Below are positions 57,146 through 64,000 of a DNA stretch of 64,000 nt, in pieces. Position 1 is the first letter of the stretch. Each line of letters begins with the position of its first letter. The notes under the pieces were generated by a model. The model did not search any database. It had not been told where the DNA came from and worked only from the letters and a program-made list of their open reading frames with translations. Source of the stretch: Pirellula sp. (GTDB taxonomy: Bacteria; Planctomycetota; Planctomycetia; Pirellulales; PNKZ01); NCBI GenBank assembly GCA_013822735.1, contig PNKZ01000012.1, positions 124,001 through 188,000 on the forward strand, given 5' to 3'. Both the position numbers and the translations under genes were made by a program.

Positions 57146-58411
57146 ATGACGCGTCTCTCTCTTGTTCTTGGTTTATCGTTCTTGGTTCTTAGCTTGTGCC
57201 CCGCACACGCCGAAGAGGAAGTGTTCCGCCCCGAGGCGGGGAAGTTTCCCCCTTTGGAGAAAGCGCACGCTTACCGAGGCGAACTCGTGTTTCAGGACCA
57301 TGCCAATCGTCGCGGCAGTATTCGTGTCGAGGGATCGGGCATGTTCTTCCGCAACGACCCGCACCCCTTCGCCATGCTCCCCTACGGCATCGTGCGTTAT
57401 CACGGCGCACCCGCGGACCTGCGCGACATCCCGCTCGGCACCGTGTTGCACGTCCGTGCGTATCTCCCGCCTGACCCGAAGATCTCTGCCGTGCCGGTGC
57501 TGCCGGTCAACAACAAGAAGATCGACGGAAACCACAATCGTGGCGCAGGTACGGCACCCGCCGAGAATCACGTCCTCCTCCTCGAAGACGAACCCAGCCA
57601 TTGCCTGCGTGAGAAAAAGGTCTGGAAGCTCAAGGAAGTGGAGATTCAGAACAACGAGGGAATTATCGCCGCCGTCCTCGAAGCGAAAGAAGGGGGAGAC
57701 GGCAAGGCCGCCGAGGAGAAGTTGACCTTCGATGCCGCTACCCGCATTTGGCGCGGTCGCGAATGCCTCGGCATCGAAGACCTCATCGCCGAGGGCATTT
57801 GGCCCTCCGCGGGGAAGAAATCGCTCGGCGACCAAGCTGTACTGCTCGGCATCACCTGGAAGCCCACGCCCGGCGGCGTGTTCACCCGCTTTCACATCTC
57901 CGACATCTGGCTGGACGATGCCGCGATGCAGCGCGCCGCGCGCAATCAGACCGCGGTGCATAAGGCGTTCATCCGGAGCCGCTGGATGCCCGCGTGGATC
58001 GATGCCGTCGAGTACGGCAAGTTCGGCCGCGCGAAGGTAACCGCGACTCTGTTCGGCGGCATGGACGCGTCGCTCTACGCTGATTTCAACAAGGATGCCA
58101 CCGTCCTAATGAATGCGTCTGAGAACACGCTGAAACATGCCGGCGGTGCATATGGTCCCGCGCACATGGCTTCAAAAGGCCCCATCCTCGATGTCACGAA
58201 GTCGTCTGGAGAGGCGCCTTTGGGCAGCAGCGGCATCCAGATTCGCTTTGAAACCGACCTCATCATCGAAGGCATCCGCCCCGGCAGAGTCGTCCGTGTG
58301 CGCCCCACAAGCTGGCCCCAAGTGGACGTGCCTCGCGAGGAATACCTCGGCGACGGAACCTTCAGCCACGAAGACCGCTTCCCGACCCCGGCCATCTTCC
58401 CGAAATACTGA
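57146..58411 (+). CDS. Unrecognised secreted protein B (tandem paralogue)
   Basis: A 421-residue protein from the ATG at 57146, which starts on a clean signal peptide ([20 protein letters not shown], cleaved near AHA). The rest closely follows protein [57 protein letters not shown] and [16 protein letters not shown], ending in the same [11 protein letters not shown]. The pair therefore arose by tandem duplication and has since diverged. It lies 25 bases after protein A. No ribosome-binding site is obvious, so translation may be coupled to the upstream gene. Function unknown. Confidence 0.8.
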   Translation: MTRLSLVLGLSFLVLSLCPAHAEEEVFRPEAGKFPPLEKAHAYRGELVFQDHANRRGSIRVEGSGMFFRNDPHPFAMLPYGIVRYHGAPADLRDIPLGTVLHVRAYLPPDPKISAVPVLPVNNKKIDGNHNRGAGTAPAENHVLLLEDEPSHCLREKKVWKLKEVEIQNNEGIIAAVLEAKEGGDGKAAEEKLTFDAATRIWRGRECLGIEDLIAEGIWPSAGKKSLGDQAVLLGITWKPTPGGVFTRFHISDIWLDDAAMQRAARNQTAVHKAFIRSRWMPAWIDAVEYGKFGRAKVTATLFGGMDASLYADFNKDATVLMNASENTLKHAGGAYGPAHMASKGPILDVTKSSGEAPLGSSGIQIRFETDLIIEGIRPGRVVRVRPTSWPQVDVPREEYLGDGTFSHEDRFPTPAIFPKY

Positions 58412-58462
58412 CGCTTGAAAATCGCCCGCCCCTGTCGCAAAGAGAAGGCTGCACCTCATCCA

Positions 58463-59473
58463 ATGAAACCCGCCCTCACTCTACTCACCGCATTTTCTTG
58501 CGCGCTCACCACGGTCACCGCCTTCGCTCTCGATCCGCATGTCGAAGCCGTCATTCGCACGGTCGAAGGTGCGCACGGCAACGTGGAAAGAACTGCAGAC
58601 GGGCAGAGCCTAAAGCTCGTCGATCTCGCCGTGCCCGGAGCGGGTCCGCACGATCATCGCAAGGGGGATCCCTACGACGCGGCCTTTTTCGAGCACCTAG
58701 GGCACATCACGACTCTGGAATCGCTGAACGTCATCTCGACGAAGTTCAACGACGCGTGGATGCCGCACATTGCGAAGCTCACGAAGCTCAAAACGCTCCG
58801 CTTCACCAACAACGGCCCGCTCACCGATGCCGGCATGGAGCAACTCGCCGGCCTGAAGAACCTGGAGCAGTTCTCGTTTGTCGGCACCAAGATCACGGGC
58901 CGCGCCTACGCAAAGTTCGACGGCTTCAACAAACTCACGCGAGTCAGCCACCGCGGCAGCAGCATCGACGACGAAGGTCTGAAGCAACTCTGCGAACATC
59001 TGCCGAACCTGGAGAGCATCAGCCTCGCCCACGCCAAGTTCACGGATGCAGGCGCCGTGCATCTCGCCAAACTCACGAAACTCAAAAGCCTGGAACTCGG
59101 CGCTCACCACGCTACAGCGGCGGCCCTCAAGAATCTCGCCGGCCTTCCGCTGGAATCCATCCAACTCGGCGAAGGCTTCCACTCCGCCGATGCTTTCGCG
59201 ACGGTCAAAGCCATCCCGACCTTGCGTAAGCTCTCGGTCACCGACGGCAGCAAGTTGACGGATGCCGATTTGAGTCTTATCGCCGGCATCAACCAGTTGG
59301 AGTCGCTGAGTATGGACAAGCTCCCGCTCCCGAACGAACGACTCTCGGCACTGGCCGCCTTCGCCCATCTCAAATCTCTCACCCTCGCCCTTCGCCCCAC
59401 AGGTTACCCTGCGGAAACTCAGGCCCAAGTCAAAGCCCTACTGCCCAAAGTAGAGGTGCAGTTTGTCCAATGA
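58463..59473 (+). CDS. Secreted leucine-rich-repeat protein
   Basis: A 336-residue protein with a signal peptide (MKPALTLLTAFSCALTTVTA, cleaved near AFA). About seven LRR units follow, for example LGHITTLESLNVISTKFND, LKTLRFTNNGPLTDAGMEQL and LPNLESISLAHAKFTDAGAV. The spacing is that of bacterial internalin- or F-box-like LRR of planctomycetes and verrucomicrobia. Such proteins mediate protein-protein contacts outside the cell. I chose the ATG at 58463 because it opens onto the signal peptide. It is 51 bases after paralogue B on the same strand and may belong to the same transcription unit. Confidence 0.85.
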   Translation: MKPALTLLTAFSCALTTVTAFALDPHVEAVIRTVEGAHGNVERTADGQSLKLVDLAVPGAGPHDHRKGDPYDAAFFEHLGHITTLESLNVISTKFNDAWMPHIAKLTKLKTLRFTNNGPLTDAGMEQLAGLKNLEQFSFVGTKITGRAYAKFDGFNKLTRVSHRGSSIDDEGLKQLCEHLPNLESISLAHAKFTDAGAVHLAKLTKLKSLELGAHHATAAALKNLAGLPLESIQLGEGFHSADAFATVKAIPTLRKLSVTDGSKLTDADLSLIAGINQLESLSMDKLPLPNERLSALAAFAHLKSLTLALRPTGYPAETQAQVKALLPKVEVQFVQ

Positions 59474-59561
59474 GGCGGCACTATCTGTGGGAAGCCCGCC
59501 TTGTCCGTCCCTTCGCTAAAAAGCCCGGTGGCTCGCTCGTCACGTCGCCGCAACATGTGTT

Positions 59562-60017
59562 GTGGCATTCATTGCCTTGGCGGCGGATCGTGCTACCGCT
59601 GAGAAAACCGCAACGGCGTCGCCGGCCGATCCGACACGCGCGTATGATTTCGGGGCAGTTGCGAAAGGGGGCGTGGGCGGCAAAAAACTCGCCGTCACCT
59701 CGCTCGATGACGATCCCAAGTCGTCGCAGCGGGGCACTCTGCGATGGGCCGTCGAGCAAGAGGGCCCGCGCATCGTCCGCTTTCGCGTCGCCGGCAACAT
59801 TCGCCTACGAGCTCCGCTTGAGATCCGCAATCCGTTTATCACGATCGACGGCTCCGACGCCCCGGACTTCGGCATCTGGCCGACCGAACAGTGTTTTCGC
59901 ACGCCGATTCGGAATCTCGGACCAGGTGGTTGGCCCGGTTCGACCTCAAGATTATTGCGTTCCGTCGAGCTTAGCGTGTCGATCGGCAATCCGGCGGGAT
60001 CGAGCCATAACGACTAA
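59562..60017 (+). pseudogene. Truncated pectate-lyase-like (PL1) relic
   Basis: A 151-residue frame that matches only the start of family-1 polysaccharide lyases: AYDFGAVAKGGVGGKKLAVT, RGTLRWAVEQEGPRIVRFRV, LEIRNPFITIDGSDAPDFGI. The usual continuation (a Cys-containing strand, then R.RPG and DHCS...W) is missing. Residues after ~105 do not fit the family, and fragments resembling it (LKIIAFRRA) appear in another frame nearby. Upstream, the frame continues into a signal-peptide-like stretch (ARWLARHVAATCVVAFIALA) that lacks a start codon. Both ends are thus broken. It probably represents a decayed gene rather than a short functional protein. Confidence 0.55.
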
Positions 60018-60340
60018 GACGGTGATTCTTGGCTATTCGTTTGACGTGGCGGGTGCAACGGGAATTTGGTCTGTGGAATCGCCAACTCTAACCAACGTCG
60101 AAGTTTCTCGTAGAATTCGGTAGTTGTTTCCTCGTCGCTCCTCACGCATTCGCCAAACGTCTTGATACGACGCGCCAGTTCCGCGGCGCCCGCGGGCGTC
60201 TGCTTCAACTGTTCGATAGACGCCTGCAACTCAATGAGCTTTTCGGCGACGATTTCCGCAATCCGCACGGCATCATTCTCGGTCCGGTGGTGAAGCGTAA
60301 CTTCGTTTCCCTCACGTGTGGCTTTTCGAGTGCGGTCCAT
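60014..60340 (-). CDS. Small hypothetical helical protein
   Basis: A 108-residue protein preceded by GGAGAAACG directly before the ATG, a good ribosome-binding site. The sequence is mostly helical and charged (NDAVRIAEIVAEKLIELQAS, ELARRIKTFGECVRSDEE), with a possible coiled coil at 30-50 and a disordered Pro/Gln tail. No membrane segment or recognised domain. It lies 45 bases downstream of the GH94-type gene on the same strand and could be co-transcribed. Function unknown. Confidence 0.55.
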   Translation of the reverse strand: MDRTRKATREGNEVTLHHRTENDAVRIAEIVAEKLIELQASIEQLKQTPAGAAELARRIKTFGECVRSDEETTTEFYEKLRRWLELAIPQTKFPLHPPRQTNSQESPS

Positions 60341-60385
60341 CGTTTCTCCGTTTATAGGCTCGGCAAGTAATTTGGAATGGGTCGC

Positions 60386-63300
60386 TCAGGTCAAATGAAC
60401 TTCCGCCGAGTGATCGTGGCGATCGTCGATCAGCGGAATCGTGCGGTCAGATTGTTCCACGCCGTCGACGACCACTCGCGTCACCGCGGCGCCTTCGCCG
60501 CCGTTGTGCACGGTGATGTGGTAGACGGTCTCGCGAAAGCGGTAATGGATTTTGTACGACTGCCAGGCCTTGGGAAGGCGCGGCTCAAAAGAAAGCCGAT
60601 CGACATTGAGTCGCAAACCCAAGAGCGATTCGGTGATAAGCCGATACATCCAACCGGCCGAGCCGGTGTACCAAGTCCACCCGCCGCGCCCGACGTGCGG
60701 CGCCACGGAGTAAACATCGGCCGCCACAACATACGGCTCCACGCGATAGGTTGCAATGTCGCCGGCCGTAGCGCCATGACTGACCGGATTGATGAGTCGA
60801 AACAGCTCCCACGCTCGCTCCGAGTCTCCCATCTCCGCGAAGGCCATCACGGTCCAAATCGCGGCGTGTGTGTACTGACCGCCGTTTTCCCGCACGCCCG
60901 GCACGTAGCCCTTGATGTAGCCCGGGTTCAGCGACGACTTGTCGAACGGCGGATCCAGCAGCTGAATCTGCCGAGACTCGCGCCGCACCAAGCGCTCGTC
61001 GACGTTCTGCATCGCCGTTTGCGAGCGCTCGAGTGTTCCCGCGCCTGAAAGAATCGACCAGCTTTGCGAGATAGAGTCGATCTGGCAATCTGCATTGCTC
61101 GCGGAACCGAGCGGCGTGCCGTCGTCAAAATAGGCTCGGCGATACCACTGTCCGTCCCAAGCATTCGCTTCGATATTGCCGCGCAGCCGGCCGGCTTCGA
61201 GGTCGTACTTGTCGGCCAGCGCGGCATCTCCGCGACTGCGCGCCAGACCGGCAAACTGAGTAAGTACGTCGAACAGGAAAAAGGCCAGCCATACGCTTTC
61301 TCCTTTTCCTTCCGCGCCGACGAGATTCATGCCGTCGTTCCAATCGCCGCACCCCATCAGCGGCAAACCGTGCGAACCGAAGCGCAAGCCGTTGTCGAGC
61401 GCACGAACGCAATGATCGTACAAGGTACCCACTTCGTCGGAGACTTGCGGAAGGTCGTAAAACGCCTCCTCTTCCGGTCGCAGCAATCGTGCCTTGAGAA
61501 ACGGTACCGTCTCGGCAAATACGCCGGTATCGCCGGTCGCGGCAACATAACGACAGGCGGCGTACGGCAACCAGAGATAATCGTCGGAGAAGTGCGTGCG
61601 TACGCCGCGACCTCCCGGCGGATGCCACCAATGCTGTACGTCTCCTTCCAGAAACTGATGCCCCGCCGCGCGCAGCAGTTGCTCGCGCAAGAGTCCCGGC
61701 TCCGCATGCAATAGGGCCATCGCGTCTTGCAGTTGGTCGCGAAAACCGAAAGCCCCGCCGGATTGATAGAAGCCGGTGCGCGCCCAAAGTCGACAGGCCA
61801 GCACTTGATAGACCAGCCAGCCGTTCGCCAGAAAGTTCACGGAAGCGTCGGGCGTCTCCACGTACACCGTGCCCAACGTTCGACTCCAGTAGTGCCATAC
61901 CCCTTCCAGCGTGCGCTGAGCCGTAGCGACGCCGCGAAAACGTTGCACGAGTTGTCGCGCGTCGGCTTCGCTCGTCGCGGCCCCCAACATGAAGACGATT
62001 TCCTTCTCCTGGCCTTCTTCCAATTCGAACTGCACCTGCATCGCCGCGCAAGGATCAAGTCCGGCGCCGACCCGGCCTGACAAGCGTACCCGGCGCATCG
62101 CGGCCGGCGCTGCAGCGCTGCCGTTGCGGCCGAGAAATTCGGTGCGATCTCCGGTAACGCTCCGGAGCGTCTCGCTGCAATCGACGAATGCCGTGCGATC
62201 GGAAAACTCAGTGCTGTAGGCGTTGCGGGCGAAGATGGCGCCGGTCGTCGGATCAAGCTCCGTGACCACATGCATCAACGTCTTATCGCGAAGCTCGCCG
62301 AGTACCCATTCCCAGTAGCCGGTCGCAGAGAGCTGACGCGGACGCGTCGAACGATTCGTAATCTTCAGCCGTGCGAACTTGACGGGCGCATCGGTTGCCA
62401 CGAACAAACACAACTCCGTGGCGATTTCGTCTTCCGTGTGCTCGAAGACGGAGTAGCCGAAGCCGTGTCGGGTCACGTACGGTTCTGTTCCTCGCGCGGG
62501 AAGAGGAGTGGGCGACCAATATCGTCCGCTTTGTTCGTCGCGAATATAGATCGCCTCGCCGGATGCGTCGGTCACCGGGTCGTCGTACCAAGGAGTCAAA
62601 CGAAACTCATGACTATTCTCCGACCACGTGTAGGCGCCGCCGCTTTCCGTGACCACCGTGCCGAACTGCGCGTTGGCAAGTACGTTTACCCACGGGGCCG
62701 GCGTCGTTTGCCCGGAACGCAATACGGTGACATATTCGCGTCCGTCGTGCGTAAAGCCTCCTAGGCCGTTGAAGAACTTGAGATCCTGTCGAGGAGAGTC
62801 GCTTGACGTGGGCCGCTGCGGCAGGCGACGCATCGGCTTCAGTGTGGCGATCATCGGTTCCGCGCGCCCGCGGCGTTCGACTTGCTCGGCAAACGTGCCC
62901 GCGTCGTCGAAGAGTACGATTCGGGCTACGGTAAGCAACAAGGTTCGATCTTCTTCCGACATCTGCTCGCCCCGTCGAATGAAGACGCCCCCCGGCTTAT
63001 CGAGCATGACGGCTTCCGGGCCGGAGGCAATGAGGTCGTGAATCGTATCTTGCAACGTCTGGCGATAAACCGAATCGTCTTCGTTCCAGACGACGAGATC
63101 GACGGCCAAGCCTTTCAGCCGCCAATACGCGTGTGCCTGTACGGCCTGGCGTACCAATTCCATATTCTCTTGATCGCGAATGCGCACGAGCACGATGGGA
63201 AGGTCGCCCGAGATTCCGTATCCCCAAAGACCGGACTGGCCGCGACGGTTGGCGGCCAGCGTCACCGGCTTCGCTCGCCGTTGTGCCGTGGCATAGATCA

Positions 63301-64000
63301 GCGAATTCGCGGTGCGCGAATAGATTTGCGCGTCGGCTTCGGAGAGATTCAACTGGCGAAGCAATATCAAACTGTGCGTCCAGGCGAGTTCAAATACGCG
63401 ATCCGAAAGCCGCGAATCGTTGTATTTGTCCATGATCACCGTCGCGGCATCGCGACTTTCGGCAACGCCGGTAATGAAGTCGACGCGTGCGGATTGGTTC
63501 GGCTCGATTCGGACGACTTGGCGAATGGAAGCGGAGGGGTCGAGCACCGCCCCTTGGCTGTCGGTGAGCTTGGCGTCGGTCAGCATCGCTGCCGGCGCGC
63601 CGACGGTTCCGGTGCGTCCGAGGAAGCGCATCCGATCGGTTTCAAACGAAGGCTCCCCGACGACGGCTCCTTGTACCGTCATAAGATGCACCATCCACGG
63701 CGGACGTTCTTCGGTGGAGCGTGCACGGCGCGTACAAAGAATCGCCTGGCGCTCGCGAACGATCTCCGTTTGCACGAAGAGATTGCTAAACGCCGGATGC
63801 GCCAGGTCGTGTGCCCGCTGCGCCAATACGATCTCGGCGTAACTGGTGAGCTCGATTGTGCGGACGACGTCGGACCGATTCGTGATCGTGATGCGTCGCA
63901 ATTCAATGTCGTCCTCGGGCGAAACGGCGATCTCGGTATGCGTTTCGATCCCTTCGTCGCGCCGGCGAAATTCCGCCCTCGCCTGGGTAAAGATCGCTTC
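60386..64000 (-). CDS. GH94/NdvB-type cyclic-glucan synthase or carbohydrate phosphorylase, C-terminal part
   Basis: The frame is open to the right edge of the window, so only the C-terminal 1,204 residues are seen. The visible start ([20 protein letters not shown]) leads into [20 protein letters not shown], then [15 protein letters not shown] and [13 protein letters not shown]. These match the glycosyltransferase-36-associated beta domain of cyclic beta-1,2-glucan synthases. A second such domain and the GH94 (alpha/alpha)6 barrel follow, with the catalytic Asp in [15 protein letters not shown] (near 61,345) and [14 protein letters not shown]. In NdvB/ChvB this part sets the glucan length. 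Whether the upstream half contains the GT84 synthase cannot be judged here. Confidence 0.88.
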   Translation of the reverse strand, partial: EAIFTQARAEFRRRDEGIETHTEIAVSPEDDIELRRITITNRSDVVRTIELTSYAEIVLAQRAHDLAHPAFSNLFVQTEIVRERQAILCTRRARSTEERPPWMVHLMTVQGAVVGEPSFETDRMRFLGRTGTVGAPAAMLTDAKLTDSQGAVLDPSASIRQVVRIEPNQSARVDFITGVAESRDAATVIMDKYNDSRLSDRVFELAWTHSLILLRQLNLSEADAQIYSRTANSLIYATAQRRAKPVTLAANRRGQSGLWGYGISGDLPIVLVRIRDQENMELVRQAVQAHAYWRLKGLAVDLVVWNEDDSVYRQTLQDTIHDLIASGPEAVMLDKPGGVFIRRGEQMSEEDRTLLLTVARIVLFDDAGTFAEQVERRGRAEPMIATLKPMRRLPQRPTSSDSPRQDLKFFNGLGGFTHDGREYVTVLRSGQTTPAPWVNVLANAQFGTVVTESGGAYTWSENSHEFRLTPWYDDPVTDASGEAIYIRDEQSGRYWSPTPLPARGTEPYVTRHGFGYSVFEHTEDEIATELCLFVATDAPVKFARLKITNRSTRPRQLSATGYWEWVLGELRDKTLMHVVTELDPTTGAIFARNAYSTEFSDRTAFVDCSETLRSVTGDRTEFLGRNGSAAAPAAMRRVRLSGRVGAGLDPCAAMQVQFELEEGQEKEIVFMLGAATSEADARQLVQRFRGVATAQRTLEGVWHYWSRTLGTVYVETPDASVNFLANGWLVYQVLACRLWARTGFYQSGGAFGFRDQLQDAMALLHAEPGLLREQLLRAAGHQFLEGDVQHWWHPPGGRGVRTHFSDDYLWLPYAACRYVAATGDTGVFAETVPFLKARLLRPEEEAFYDLPQVSDEVGTLYDHCVRALDNGLRFGSHGLPLMGCGDWNDGMNLVGAEGKGESVWLAFFLFDVLTQFAGLARSRGDAALADKYDLEAGRLRGNIEANAWDGQWYRRAYFDDGTPLGSASNADCQIDSISQSWSILSGAGTLERSQTAMQNVDERLVRRESRQIQLLDPPFDKSSLNPGYIKGYVPGVRENGGQYTHAAIWTVMAFAEMGDSERAWELFRLINPVSHGATAGDIATYRVEPYVVAADVYSVAPHVGRGGWTWYTGSAGWMYRLITESLLGLRLNVDRLSFEPRLPKAWQSYKIHYRFRETVYHITVHNGGEGAAVTRVVVDGVEQSDRTIPLIDDRHDHSAEVHLT

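Noticed and set aside
1-64000. tRNA, rRNA, CRISPR or prophage
   Set aside because: Intergenic stretches were read for tRNA arms, direct-repeat arrays and phage genes; none was convincing, though small RNAs cannot be excluded by eye.

Overview
The window (about 58-60% G+C by eye) reads as the chromosome of a planctomycete, probably a Pirellulales-like lineage. The diagnostic genes are a BBP7-family outer-membrane barrel, a DUF1587/DUF1592/DUF1588/DUF1585 cytochrome-c-type protein next to a DUF1552 protein, a giant PEP-CTERM protein built of autotransporter-associated beta-strand repeats, and an FG-GAP/VCBS surface protein. No tRNA, rRNA, CRISPR array, prophage or intact insertion sequence was seen.

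Layout. 1-7.2 kb: the end of an FG-GAP surface protein, the BBP7 barrel, a PepSY membrane protein and an orphan multi-PAS histidine kinase. 7.3-17.7 kb: a divergent cluster that looks like lipid or envelope biosynthesis. One arm has an LpxH-like phosphoesterase, a GT4 glycosyltransferase and a methyltransferase. The other has a GMC alcohol oxidase, a phosphatidylserine decarboxylase, an FAD oxidoreductase with an extra N-terminal domain, a two-module class-III aminotransferase fusion and a small His-rich membrane protein. Several genes in the second arm overlap. This is the best candidate here for an undescribed pathway. 17.7-20.8 kb: an ArsR/SRPBCC cassette with a very clear promoter-operator, two DUF1801 proteins with basic histone-H1-like tails, and free-methionine-sulfoxide reductase. 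21-25.8 kb: two aldehyde dehydrogenases and an acyltransferase-3 protein. 26.7-35.3 kb: the 2,865-residue repeat protein, flanked by long gene-poor stretches.

36.2-43.4 kb: a MoxR cluster (membrane protein, DUF4129, DUF4350, MoxR ATPase, DUF58, SpoIIM/DUF95, RDD) with overlapping genes. 43.7-49.8 kb: a minus-strand series of AhpD-like, DUF417 (RclC-like), isochorismatase-fold hydrolase, secreted alpha/beta hydrolase, flavin-binding PPOX protein, gnd and zwf. It faces a sigma-54 activator (50.06-51.67 kb) that carries a four-cysteine motif, and the shared intergenic region has three spaced direct repeats. Together these suggest a redox or electrophile stress response with NADPH supply downstream. 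51.9-59.5 kb: the DUF1592/DUF1552 pair, two tandem paralogues of an unrecognised secreted family, and a leucine-rich-repeat protein. A broken pectate-lyase-like relic, a small protein and a truncated GH94/NdvB-type gene close the window.

Three genes share a sigma-70-like -10 hexamer exactly six bases before the ATG, which points to leaderless transcription. All functional calls rest on motif recognition by eye; no database search was run.
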